Positions 30,767-38,536 of a stretch of DNA of 40,742 bases are shown piece by piece (the first letter of the stretch is position 1; every line of letters starts with the position of its first letter). Below the pieces are notes generated by a model. The model was not told the origin of the DNA and did no database searches. It saw only the letters and a program-made list of their open reading frames with translations. Location of the stretch: positions 1-40,742 of the forward strand of contig DATIBT010000044.1 of the NCBI GenBank assembly GCA_035457345.1, in the 5' to 3' direction. A program made the position numbers and the translations under genes. This DNA comes from DASTDY01 sp035457345. Its GTDB lineage: Bacteria; Patescibacteriota; Saccharimonadia; Saccharimonadales; EFPC-124.

Positions 30767-30813
30767 ATATTTTATAAAAACACCAAAATCATAAAAAATC
30801 AATATAGAAACTT

Positions 30814-30849
30814 ACACAAACCTTGTGTATATATATTGGGTATACACAA
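30814..30849. promoter_or_regulatory. Palindromic operator-like sites before the Nudix gene
   Basis: ACACAA-acc-TTGTGT (30814-30828) is a perfect dyad, and TTGTGTATA (30823-30831) pairs in inverted orientation with TATACACAA (30841-30849). The sites share the middle half-site and overlap the promoter region between the divergent genes. They suggest a dimeric regulator; which protein binds is not known. Confidence 0.55.
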
Positions 30850-30869
30850 CATTAAAGGAGGATCACCGG

Positions 30870-31298
30870 ATGTTTAAAATTTACTGCACGGGCATTGTGC
30901 ATTATCCGGATGGGGTGGTATTAGTGCGGAGCAACGACAAAGAGCGTTGGCGATTGCCTGAACGCATTGTCGACGAAAGCGAAGACGTGCTTCTTTGCAT
31001 GCGTCGAACAGTCTTAACACAAACAGGGTACCGAACGATTAAGCTCCGGCTTTACAAAGTCCAAACGCAATCGCGCACAGCAAAACGTGCGCCATTTATC
31101 CGCTTCATCTTTGGCTGCGAGATTGGTAATGAGCCAATTGCTCAACCAGAAGCAATAGCGGAACGCTTTACGCCTGACGATATTATTCGCCTGGCCGCTA
31201 AGGACGAATTCAACGACAAAACGTTAATGCAGCTGGTGCACAACTATCATGCAGGCATTGCGCAAACCCCTTCTGCGCCATTATCGCAGGAGGATTGA
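30870..31298 (+). CDS. Nudix-fold protein with a degenerate Nudix box
   Basis: The 142-residue protein has the Nudix-fold outline: CTGIVHYPDGVVLVRSND, RWRLPERIVDESEDVLLCMRR and FIRFIFGCEIGNEP. In the Nudix box the usual RExxEExG reads RTVLTQTG, so all three metal-binding Glu are replaced by Thr, Thr and Gln. Hydrolysis is therefore unlikely; a ligand-binding or regulatory role is inferred, as in NrtR-type Nudix regulators, though no DNA-binding domain is visible here. AAAGGAGG lies seven bases before the ATG at 30870. It is divergent from the deoxyribosyltransferase-like genes with palindromic sites between. Confidence 0.7.
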   Translation: MFKIYCTGIVHYPDGVVLVRSNDKERWRLPERIVDESEDVLLCMRRTVLTQTGYRTIKLRLYKVQTQSRTAKRAPFIRFIFGCEIGNEPIAQPEAIAERFTPDDIIRLAAKDEFNDKTLMQLVHNYHAGIAQTPSAPLSQED

Positions 31299-31344
31299 AA
31301 AGCTAGCTTATTGTGTTAAAAGTATTATGAAATATAACCAATAC

Positions 31345-31372
31345 TTTACAATACTGGCGTTTCGTATATACT
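31345..31372 (+). promoter_or_regulatory. Promoter of the small RNA
   Basis: TTTACA (31345-31350), 16-base spacer, TATACT (31367-31372). Confidence 0.65.
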
Positions 31373-31378
31373 AATGAA

Positions 31379-31449
31379 TGAAAGACTTCGCAAATCTAGA
31401 ATTCGCAGCAATTACGCTACCAGGCCTGTTCTAGAGAGGAGTCTTTTTA
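31379..31449 (+). ncRNA. Small RNA candidate (~70 nt)
   Basis: Behind the promoter at 31345-31372, an outer stem AAAGACT (31381-31387) / AGTCTTT (31440-31446) and an inner stem CTAGAA (31396-31401) / TTCTAG (31429-31434) form one elongated hairpin ending in TTTTT. An ORF reading through it has no ribosome binding site and continues antisense through the tRNA, so a non-coding RNA is more likely. No known family is recognised. The 3' part carries GAGAGGAG, which could act as an exposed purine-rich tract. Confidence 0.5.
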
Positions 31450-31457
31450 TTTTGATC

Positions 31458-31490
31458 CAAAAAGGCGCACCACAAGTATGTGATGCGCCC
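31458..31490 (-). terminator. Terminator behind the class II tRNA
   Basis: Minus strand GGCGCATCACA pairs with TGTGGTGCGCC (one wobble), followed by TTTTTGG. It is five bases beyond the tRNA's CCA. Confidence 0.85.
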
Positions 31491-31493
31491 GCT

Positions 31494-31579
31494 TGGTGGG
31501 TCAGAAAGGATTCGAACCCTCATGAGCTTTTGCTCACAGCGCTACCAGTGCTGCGCGTCTACCATTCCGCCACTGACCC
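31494..31579 (-). tRNA. Class II tRNA, leucine-like body with apparent GGU (Thr) anticodon
   Basis: Acceptor GGGTCAG/CTGACCC, A73 and encoded CCA. The D-arm (TGGCGGAATGGTAGACGCG) is identical to that of the two tRNA-Leu genes here, and a long variable arm (TGAGC-AAAA-GCTCA) follows. The anticodon arm is CAGCA-CTGGTAG-CGCTG: seven-base loop with U33 and anticodon GGU, closed by an A-C mismatch. Body and A73 say Leu; the triplet says Thr. A consensus promoter and an intrinsic terminator bracket it. Confidence 0.8.
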
Positions 31580-31602
31580 GTCGGCGGTTAACCGATGAAT
31601 TT

Positions 31603-31632
31603 ATGATACATCTTTTGTATGTAGTGTGTCAA
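31603..31632 (-). promoter_or_regulatory. Promoter of the class II tRNA
   Basis: Minus strand TTGACA (31627-31632), 18-base spacer, TATCAT (31603-31608). A CGGTTAACCG palindrome lies between it and the tRNA. Confidence 0.75.
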
Positions 31633-31701
31633 AAAAAATACTATAACATAATTTTCAATCTGTTATAGATTTCTGCTATGTGCAAGATAAAATTATAAAA
31701 T

Positions 31702-34512
31702 CTATAACATTTTTTGCAAATAATGGCCCGTAAACGATTCCTCGTTCTTGGTGATATCCTTCGGCGTGCCCTGCGCTACCACAGTGCCGCCGTTGTCACC
31801 GCCAGCTGGACCCATATCTATAATATGGTCGGCACTTTTTATAACATCTAGATTGTGTTCGATGATGATCATGCTGTTGCCGGCGCTTACAAGCGCCTGT
31901 AACACATGTAACAGCTTCTTAACATCGGCGCTGTGCAGACCAGTCGTTGGTTCGTCCAAAATATACAACGTGCGGCCGGTTGCCCGGCGGCTAAGTTCAC
32001 TGGCGAGCTTAATACGCTGGGCTTCGCCACCGCTCAACGTTGTGGCGGGTTGACCCAGTTTAATGTAGCCCAAGCCCACCTCGTTGAGCGTTTGCATTTT
32101 TTTGGCGATGGTTGGAATGTTCTCGAAAAACTCTACGGCCTGCTCTACGGTCATCTCGAGCACATCGGCAATAGTTTTACCCTTGTAGTGAATCTCAAGC
32201 GCCTCGCGGTTGTAGCGTTTGCCCTTACAGACTTCGCAGGTCACGTATACGTCTGGCAAGAAGTGCATTTCTATCTTTATGACGCCGTCTCCCTGGCAGT
32301 TCTCGCAGCGGCCACCTTTTACATTAAAACTGAACCGACCGGCTTTGTAGCCGCGAATATTGGCCTCTGGCGTACTAGCAAACAGCTCGCGGATTGGCGT
32401 GAACACACCGGTGTAGGTTGCTGGGTTAGAGCGCGGCGTGCGGCCAATGGGCGACTGGTCAATAACAATAACTTTGTCGAGCGCTTCTAGGCCTTCAATG
32501 GAATCGTGCCGGCCAGCGACCTCGTTGGCGCGGTGCAAGCGGTGGGCTAATTCCTTAGCCACAATATCATTCACTAGAGTAGATTTGCCCGAACCCGACA
32601 CACCGCTCACTACCACCATTTTGCCAAGCGGGAAGGTGACGTCTATATTTTTGAGATTGTGTTCGCGTGCGCCGCGAACCACCAACTCTTTGCCGTTACC
32701 TTCACGATATTTTTTAGGTACGTCAATCTTCTCTTTTCCGCTCAAATATTTGCCAGTGAGACTATGTGGGTCCTTGGCCACCTCTGCAGGCGTACCTTGC
32801 GAAACAATGCGCCCACCGTGCACACCAGCGCCTGGGCCAATATCTATAAGGTGGTCGGCGGCGCGAATAGTATCTTCGTCGTGCTCAACTACAATGACGG
32901 TGTTGCCGAGATTGCGTAGATGCTGGAGCGTTGCAATAAGGCGGTCGTTATCGCGCTGGTGCAAGCCAATGCTTGGCTCGTCCAGTACGTACAACACGCC
33001 CTGTAGACCAGAGCCAATTTGGGTAGCCAGGCGAATCCGCTGGGCCTCGCCACCACTCAGCGTATTAGCGGCACGAGCAAGTTCAATGTAGCTCAGGCCC
33101 ACATCGTCCAAAAAGGTCAGCCGGGCTTTCACCTCGCGCAAAATCTGCTTGGCAATAAATTCTTCCTGCTCGGTCAGCTTGAGGCCTTTGCTAAATAACT
33201 CAAGCGCATCACTCACGCTCAAGCCGCATACGTCCATAATGTTGAGGTTATGAACGGTCACGCCCAAGGCTTCTGGTTTGAGGCGCTGACCTTTGCAAGT
33301 GGTACAGGCGCGCTCACGCATAAAGCGTTCAATGTCGCGGCGAATAAAATCACTCTCGGTTTCGCGATGGCGACGCTCCAAATTAGGAATAACCCCTTCA
33401 AAGGCAGTTTCAAAACTACGGCCACCGCTTAAGGGAACGCGGTAACGCTGACTGCCCGTGCCGTATAACACCTTTTGCATCTGTTCTTCCGACAAGCTTT
33501 TAACAGGAGTGTGCACCGAAAACCCGTTCACGTCTGCCATGGCGGATACCTGTTTCATGTACCACGTATCAATACGAATACGATTCCATGGGCGAATGGC
33601 GCCTTCGGCAATAGTTAGGCCTGGGTTCAAGATAAGATCGGGGTCTACCTCAAGACGATTACCAAGACCAGTACAAACCGGGCACGCGCCATGCGGCGAG
33701 TTAAAACTAAACAGCCGCGGCGCAAGCTCAGGGATCTCAACCTCAGGGTGCTGAGCACATGCGTACCGTTGGCTATAAACATGCTCAGTGTTGTCGTCGG
33801 CATTTGCAATGCGCACCACACCCTCAGCAAGCTCCAGGGCTTGTTCAACAGACTGGGCAATGCGGGCGCGGTTATCGGCATTATTAACCACGCGGTCTAC
33901 GACTACCTCGATGGTATGTTTCTTTTGCTTGTCGAGCAGTGGGAATTCCTCTAACGCATAAGTAACGCCGTCTACGCGCACACGGGCAAATCCTGCACGC
34001 TGATACATTTCAGGCACGTGCTGATGCTCACCTTTTTTGTCAACAATAATTGGCGCGAGCACAATAAGCCGCGCACCTTCTGGCTGGCTGACAATTTCGT
34101 CTACAATCTGCTGGGGCGAACGGCGCGTGACTTCACTGCCGTCAATTGGACAGTGCGGCACGCCAATGCGGGCGTATAGCAAACGGAGGTAATCATACAA
34201 TTCTGTTACCGTTGCAACGGTAGAACGAGGATTGCGGCTAGTCGACTTTTGGTCAATAGAAATTGCCGGCGAGAGGCCATCTATCTGATCAACGTCCGGC
34301 TTTTCCATTAAGCCCAAAAACTGGCGCGCGTAAGAACTGAGCGATTCAACATAGCGGCGCTGGCCTTCGGCATAGATAGTATCAAAGGCAAGGCTCGACT
34401 TACCGGAACCAGAGAGACCAGTAATTACCACCAATTTATCGCGCGGAATGGTAACATCAATATCTTTTAAGTTGTGTTCCCGGGCGCCGCGCACCACAAT
34501 CGCGTCAGACAT
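31702..34512 (-). CDS. uvrA: UvrABC system protein A
   Basis: The 936-residue protein is a full UvrA. First ATPase: Walker A GLSGSGKSSLAFDT, zinc module with SFNSPHGACPVCTGLG and CTTCKGQRLKPEAL, signature NTLSGGEAQRIRLA and Walker B VLYVLDEPSIGLH. Second ATPase: GVSGSGKSTLVNDI, zinc module KGGRCENCQGDG and YVTCEVCKGKRY, signature TTLSGGEAQRIKLA and LYILDEPTTGLH. UvrA recognises DNA damage and loads UvrB. The ATG at 34510-34512 is chosen because a TATAAT box ends nine bases upstream; the longer in-frame start would precede that box. Confidence 0.97.
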   Translation of the reverse strand: MSDAIVVRGAREHNLKDIDVTIPRDKLVVITGLSGSGKSSLAFDTIYAEGQRRYVESLSSYARQFLGLMEKPDVDQIDGLSPAISIDQKSTSRNPRSTVATVTELYDYLRLLYARIGVPHCPIDGSEVTRRSPQQIVDEIVSQPEGARLIVLAPIIVDKKGEHQHVPEMYQRAGFARVRVDGVTYALEEFPLLDKQKKHTIEVVVDRVVNNADNRARIAQSVEQALELAEGVVRIANADDNTEHVYSQRYACAQHPEVEIPELAPRLFSFNSPHGACPVCTGLGNRLEVDPDLILNPGLTIAEGAIRPWNRIRIDTWYMKQVSAMADVNGFSVHTPVKSLSEEQMQKVLYGTGSQRYRVPLSGGRSFETAFEGVIPNLERRHRETESDFIRRDIERFMRERACTTCKGQRLKPEALGVTVHNLNIMDVCGLSVSDALELFSKGLKLTEQEEFIAKQILREVKARLTFLDDVGLSYIELARAANTLSGGEAQRIRLATQIGSGLQGVLYVLDEPSIGLHQRDNDRLIATLQHLRNLGNTVIVVEHDEDTIRAADHLIDIGPGAGVHGGRIVSQGTPAEVAKDPHSLTGKYLSGKEKIDVPKKYREGNGKELVVRGAREHNLKNIDVTFPLGKMVVVSGVSGSGKSTLVNDIVAKELAHRLHRANEVAGRHDSIEGLEALDKVIVIDQSPIGRTPRSNPATYTGVFTPIRELFASTPEANIRGYKAGRFSFNVKGGRCENCQGDGVIKIEMHFLPDVYVTCEVCKGKRYNREALEIHYKGKTIADVLEMTVEQAVEFFENIPTIAKKMQTLNEVGLGYIKLGQPATTLSGGEAQRIKLASELSRRATGRTLYILDEPTTGLHSADVKKLLHVLQALVSAGNSMIIIEHNLDVIKSADHIIDMGPAGGDNGGTVVAQGTPKDITKNEESFTGHYLQKML

Positions 34513-34617
34513 AACCAAACTATTATATAACAAAACTTTATCAAAGACGATCAGTAGTAATCAAATGGCTGTAACTAAATGATATGCTATGAACACGCGC
34601 TCACAATAGGAGGAGAA

Positions 34618-35220
34618 GTGGCAGCGCCCAAAGTAACCGTGCCCCAGCCCGAATACATTGAGACCAGCCCACTCAACCCAAACGGCTTCTCGTCTGGGTT
34701 CGGGATCCGTTTCGCCGAAAGCCTCACGCAAGATCAACACTATGCACTTGAGACTCTCCTGTGGAGCATTGGGGCTGTCGACGGTCTGACCTACAACCGT
34801 CGGCGGACCGCCTACGGCGTTTACTTGCCCATGGGCGATACGACGCAAAGCCAGCAGGCGCTCGCGCAGCTCAAGGAGTTGCTCAACCCTGTACTGCCGC
34901 TCAGTGTATCGGCAGGAACAATAATCCCCCAACAGGGGAAGTTCCAGGGTAAGCCCTTCTACACCTTCCTCGTGCATGACCCGCTCAGTGGCGAAGAACA
35001 AGACGCGCTCCTGCAAGGGCTGCGCACGATTCGCATCGTGCGGACGGTACGCACCGAGACCTGGCATGAGCGGCTCGTAGTCCTGCTGGAAGTCGAAGAG
35101 CAAGGCGTGACCGATCCCGCATGGCTGGAGAAGCATCTCAAAAACGAAGGCGCCCATGCCACACTGGCACCAGACATGGCGCTGGGGGCCTACGCAGCGA
35201 AGGCCTTCAACCTCATGTGA
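34618..35220 (+). CDS. Orphan protein C, likely ferredoxin-like fold
   Basis: A 200-residue soluble protein starting at GTG 34618-34620, with AGGAGG five bases before it. Secondary-structure reading gives two beta-alpha-beta halves: FGIRFAESLTQDQHYALETL and QALAQLKELLNPVLPLSVS, then FYTFLVHDPLSGEEQDALL and RLVVLLEVEEQGV with a final helix. The halves look alike, which suggests an internally duplicated ferredoxin-like fold (inference). It has a 3' hairpin and a relative right downstream (35348). GC-rich; no family recognised. Confidence 0.68.
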   Translation: MAAPKVTVPQPEYIETSPLNPNGFSSGFGIRFAESLTQDQHYALETLLWSIGAVDGLTYNRRRTAYGVYLPMGDTTQSQQALAQLKELLNPVLPLSVSAGTIIPQQGKFQGKPFYTFLVHDPLSGEEQDALLQGLRTIRIVRTVRTETWHERLVVLLEVEEQGVTDPAWLEKHLKNEGAHATLAPDMALGAYAAKAFNLM

Positions 35221-35226
35221 GCGTGA

Positions 35227-35264
35227 CGCTGCGCGGAGGCCGGGCAACCGGTATCCGCGCAGCG
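35227..35264 (+). terminator. GC-rich 3' hairpin of orphan C
   Basis: CGCTGCGCGGA (35227-35237) pairs with TCCGCGCAGCG (35254-35264); a CCGG-gcaa-CCGG hairpin lies inside, and GTGA/TCAC flanks extend the dyad. No U-tract. Confidence 0.65.
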
Positions 35265-35277
35265 AACGTCACCCCCC

Positions 35278-35305
35278 TTGACGAACTGTTTCTTTATGAT
35301 AAATT
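35278..35305 (+). promoter_or_regulatory. Promoter of orphan D
   Basis: TTGACG (35278-35283), 16-base spacer, TAAATT (35300-35305). Confidence 0.5.
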
Positions 35306-35347
35306 ATTAGTCGCACGTAACCGAAATCCATTTAGGAGGATCCACCA

Positions 35348-35950
35348 ATGGGTGGAAATGGAGAAGGCAACACGGACTCTGGCAATAGCACGAAGGGCTG
35401 GCCGGAGGTCGAGTTCATCTCGCCGACGATCATCACCGGCGTCATGTGGGTGAGCCTCATCCGGTTCGCCAAGCCGGTCGGCGTCGAGGAGTCCAAGCGG
35501 CTCTACGCCGCACTGGCGGACATCGCCACAGACAACACGAGCATCTCCATCCGGATCGGCAGCCCGTACGCCGCCGTCACTACCAAGGAGGAAAATAGCG
35601 GGATACGCAGCCAACTCACTGAGCTGCTGAAACCGCGGATCACGCTGACTGGCAAAGGCTGCGTGGAGGCCAGCGCCGCCACGTACGAGGTGACCTTCAC
35701 GCTCGACGACTGGGACGGTACCGACGCCAGCGCCCGGGCCGAGCTCACCAAGCAACTCCAGCGGGGCGAGAACGTCCTGGACGTGACGATCGAAGACGAA
35801 ACCGACATCATCGTCACGATCCGGGGCAAGCTCACCATGAAAATGACGGAGCTGGAAGACCACCTCACCAAGATACTGGGCGTCCGCCTGCGGCTGCACC
35901 AGCATGACGGCTCGTTCAGTGGCTTCTCGGCCGCCTACATGGTTCTCTGA
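35348..35950 (+). CDS. Orphan protein D, relative of orphan C
   Basis: A 200-residue soluble protein with AGGAGG eight bases before the ATG. After a disordered Gly/Ser/Asn-rich start (MGGNGEGNTDSGNSTKG) it follows the same plan as orphan C: MWVSLIRFAKPVGVEESKRL, then RSQLTELLKPRITL (compare QLKELLNPVLPL), then ATYEVTFTLDD and a C-terminal helix TELEDHLTKILGVRLRL. Equal length and aligned motifs point to a tandem duplication with strong divergence. It has its own promoter and a 12-bp 3' hairpin. Function unknown. Confidence 0.7.
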   Translation: MGGNGEGNTDSGNSTKGWPEVEFISPTIITGVMWVSLIRFAKPVGVEESKRLYAALADIATDNTSISIRIGSPYAAVTTKEENSGIRSQLTELLKPRITLTGKGCVEASAATYEVTFTLDDWDGTDASARAELTKQLQRGENVLDVTIEDETDIIVTIRGKLTMKMTELEDHLTKILGVRLRLHQHDGSFSGFSAAYMVL

Positions 35951-35960
35951 CGGTACGCGT

Positions 35961-35992
35961 GTGCGGACACCGGGGTTACTCGGTGTCCGCAC
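35961..35992 (+). terminator. GC-rich 3' hairpin of orphan D
   Basis: Perfect 12-bp stem GTGCGGACACCG (35961-35972) / CGGTGTCCGCAC (35981-35992), 11 bases after the stop, without a U-tract. Confidence 0.7.
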
Positions 35993-36153
35993 AGCAGACA
36001 CCACGCCCTTCATCCTTTCCCCACGGACATTTTTTAAACATAAAAGGTTGTCAATTGTAACTTATCTGTTTAGAGGCAGTAACATGCATGCCGTATACTA
36101 TAATGATTTTAGTATGTGGCTATACATCCGCGAAAAAGGCATAAACTAAAGCT

Positions 36154-36423
36154 ATGGAAAAATTCAAGCGAGGCTGGGGCAAGATGCCCAAAACAATCCG
36201 CAAGCCGCTAGTATTCATTGTTGGCTGGCTAATCGTTTTAGTGGGTATCATTTTACTGCCGCTGCCAGGCCCTGGCTGGGCGATTATTTTTGTTGGATTT
36301 GCCGTTCTGGCGACCGAATTTGCAAGTGCCGGTAAGGTGCGCGACTTTCTCGTACATGTACTCAAAACCCTCATCAACTGGGGCAAGAGTGCATGGGATA
36401 GACTGCGCGGCAAGCGTAGATAG
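36154..36423 (+). CDS. PGPGW-motif small membrane protein
   Basis: An 89-residue protein with two TM segments, the first at about 18-38 (LVFIVGWLIVLVGIILL), directly followed by the family signature PLPGPGWAIIFVGFAVLA. The tail is basic (KSAWDRLRGKRR). PGPGW proteins (TIGR02611-like) are widespread in Actinobacteria and CPR and have no known function. A TATACTATAAT region about 50 bases upstream is the likely promoter. Confidence 0.85.
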   Translation: MEKFKRGWGKMPKTIRKPLVFIVGWLIVLVGIILLPLPGPGWAIIFVGFAVLATEFASAGKVRDFLVHVLKTLINWGKSAWDRLRGKRR

Positions 36424-36450
36424 AACGCGGCGGGCGTTTGTTTTCACGAC

Positions 36451-37860
36451 CTAATCAAGTGGCGCAATACTCTCCGCCCATAACTGCAGTTCGCTCAGCA
36501 AAAAGTGCGTGTTGGTTGTTTGGGCTTGCTCGCTTAATTGAGCGAGTTTCTGCATATAGCCAGGCAACTCACGCTGCAAGCGTTCCGCGCGATACGACTC
36601 CCAGACCGCCCGTTCGTCATCGCTAAGTGTTTGCGGGAAGTTGCGAGCCTTGTAACGAGCAAGTAATTTTGGCAAGCGTTCATCACTAAAATCAGGATGG
36701 AAATCTGCTAGCTCTTCTGGCTTGGCGTTGCGGACCGCGTTTATTTTGGCTTTGTCGCCCTCCGGCAAGAAACCATCGTACAATTGACCGTCGCAGTCAT
36801 CGCTTTTGGCAAACCCTTCGCGGGCAAAGACTTCCCGCAGCTTGTCGCTAAGACCGCTCTTGCGCAAGCGGGCCAAATGCTGCGCTACAATGTTCATGTC
36901 AAGCCGAATGCGCTCCTGCGCCTTCTCGTCTATTACCCCAACCGGCGCAACAGCCGGGCATTTGTTATAGGCGAGCTCCTTGGCTGGCAACGCCACAAAG
37001 CCCTCCATCTGGCGTTGTTCGTAGTTGGCAAAGCGGATTTTCTTGAGGTCATCTACAGAAAGCTTAGCCCAGTCCGTAGGATCATGCCGCAAATCATACA
37101 CAATAACCGAGCCAGGCCTACTACCAGGCGCCACAGGATAAGCCACCGTTGTATGCAGGGTGTCCTTGGGATAACGGCCAGAGGTGTAGGCAAAGGGCTG
37201 AGGATCATCTAAATTGACCAACATCGCTATCTCGTTTTTAGAGCGTGCTTTTAAGAGATATTCAAACATACGCGGCTGTTTGTTTTTAATGAGCTTAGCG
37301 ACAGCAATCAATGCCTCTACGTCGCTCAGTGCGTCGTGCGCCTTAGCGTGGTCGAGACCATTTTGGAAGCTCAGCAGTTCAAGACGATTGGTGGGGTGGC
37401 CGTCTTCGGTGACGGGCCATTTTATACCATCGGGGCGAAGCGCTCTGACCATGCGTACGACATCGAGCATATCCCACCGGCTGCGTCCATCTTGCCAGCA
37501 CCATTCGTAAGGATCATAAAAGTTACGGTACAACGCATAACGCATAAATTCATCGTCGAAACGAATGTTATTAAAACCCACCATGATGGTGCCGGGAGTA
37601 GAAACCTCTTGAGTAAATAGCTGTAAGAATTCAGCTTCGATATAGCCCTCTTCGACTGTTTTTTGCGGGGTAATGCCGGTCACCAAGATAGCTTCTGGAT
37701 TAGGGAGGACTTCCTCGGTGAGTTTAACGAGCACGTTTACCGGCTCGCCTATAGGGCTGAGGTTCATATCTGTACGCATGCCAGCAAACTGCATAATGCG
37801 CTGCGTTTTTGGGTCGAAGCCCGAAGTCTCAAGATCGTAAAAGAAGAATGTTGGCTTCAC
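36451..37860 (-). CDS. sbcB: Exodeoxyribonuclease I
   Basis: The 469-residue protein has the DEDDh exonuclease core: FFFYDLETSGFD (Exo I), VGFNNIRFDDEFMRYALYRN (Exo II) and HDALSDVEALIAVAKLI (Exo III with His and Asp), then the SH3-like and helical C-terminal parts of ExoI (WAKLSVDDLKKIRFANYE, NKCPAVAPVGVI). It degrades single-stranded DNA 3' to 5' in repair and recombination. It starts with GTG at 37858-37860. A TGCTACACT extended -10 ends six bases before, so the mRNA may be leaderless. Confidence 0.94.
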   Translation of the reverse strand: MKPTFFFYDLETSGFDPKTQRIMQFAGMRTDMNLSPIGEPVNVLVKLTEEVLPNPEAILVTGITPQKTVEEGYIEAEFLQLFTQEVSTPGTIMVGFNNIRFDDEFMRYALYRNFYDPYEWCWQDGRSRWDMLDVVRMVRALRPDGIKWPVTEDGHPTNRLELLSFQNGLDHAKAHDALSDVEALIAVAKLIKNKQPRMFEYLLKARSKNEIAMLVNLDDPQPFAYTSGRYPKDTLHTTVAYPVAPGSRPGSVIVYDLRHDPTDWAKLSVDDLKKIRFANYEQRQMEGFVALPAKELAYNKCPAVAPVGVIDEKAQERIRLDMNIVAQHLARLRKSGLSDKLREVFAREGFAKSDDCDGQLYDGFLPEGDKAKINAVRNAKPEELADFHPDFSDERLPKLLARYKARNFPQTLSDDERAVWESYRAERLQRELPGYMQKLAQLSEQAQTTNTHFLLSELQLWAESIAPLD

Positions 37861-37883
37861 CCTGCTAGTGTAGCACGGAAAGA

Positions 37884-37905
37884 CCGCCCCTTTCAGGGCG
37901 GCCTG
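37884..37905 (-). terminator. Terminator of the large RNA
   Basis: Minus strand GGCCGCCC-tgaaa-GGGGCGGTC followed by TTTCC, directly before the promoter of sbcB. Confidence 0.65.
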
Positions 37906-38530
37906 TACAGTTCCATGAAAACGACAAGTTAGTTAGCGTTTGGGCCGACGGACGGCGCGAGGGCTTTCAAAGCCATTCAGCTGGTCACATAGACCGCTTC
38001 TCGCACCGCCCGCCGGTTGTCGTAGCGATGTGTGATGTTCCGACGGCGACTAGCCGCCCGGCTCCCCTCGGATTCGCGTGATGCTGTTCATTCGCGTGCC
38101 TCCTCCGGTGCCTTGAAGCGTCTCAGGAGATGTGCGAGAGGCTCCTTCGCCCCTAGCCTAAGTAGCTTCGCTCAGACAAGCGAATCCCTGGGACGAAGAC
38201 TCGACCCCAATCGAAGCTCTTAGTCTATGACGGGTGCGGACCCTTGCCAGCCCTAAAGCTGACGCGTTACTCATGAGGTGATGCGTTCTTGCTGTGTGCT
38301 ACTGGGAGATACGACCCGTGACGGGGACGTACGTGGTGTTTGCGGGATCGCCCCGCACACGGATTGCTTGGTGCATCCAACCTCCCATCTGGGCAACAGC
38401 CGGAGCGGCCGAACATCTAGTCCGGTGACTGTTACCAGCATTAAGGCGCCTACCCCCTAAGCGACTTAATGCTGGTAACAGAGATAACTAACTTGTCAAA
38501 GGTCGAGAACGCCACGGCGCTCAATCGATA
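37884..38530 (-). ncRNA. Large structured non-coding RNA, family not recognised
   Basis: No protein-like ORF exists between sbcB and obgE. On the minus strand a consensus promoter (38537-38565) opens the region and a GC hairpin with TCTTTCC (37884-37905) closes it. GACAAGTTAGTTA (38497-38485) pairs with TAACTAACTTGTC (37935-37923), a 13-bp helix enclosing about 560 nt. Inside are a 17-bp hairpin (38429-38445 with 38465-38481), CCGGA/TCCGG (38400-38425), TTCGCT/AGCGAA (38167-38184), GGCG/CGCC (38045-38058) and CGGCGCGAG with CTCGCACCG (37953-37961 with 38000-38008). The GAGGAAAGTCC and ACAGAA boxes of RNase P RNA and the tRNA-like ends of tmRNA are not found. Confidence 0.7.
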
Positions 38531-38536
38531 AAAACC

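Noticed and set aside
34561..36013. Two long minus-strand ORFs across orphans C and D
   Set aside because: Antisense shadows; both plus frames have AGGAGG sites, promoter-like DNA and 3' hairpins.
36084..36149. 21-codon ORF just upstream of the PGPGW gene
   Set aside because: It has a GAGG-like site at loose spacing but covers the probable -10 region (TATACTATAAT) of the next gene; too weak to call.
38032..38460. Short plus-strand ORFs in the same gap
   Set aside because: Composition is driven by inverted repeats; no ribosome binding sites; the promoter and terminator support a minus-strand RNA.
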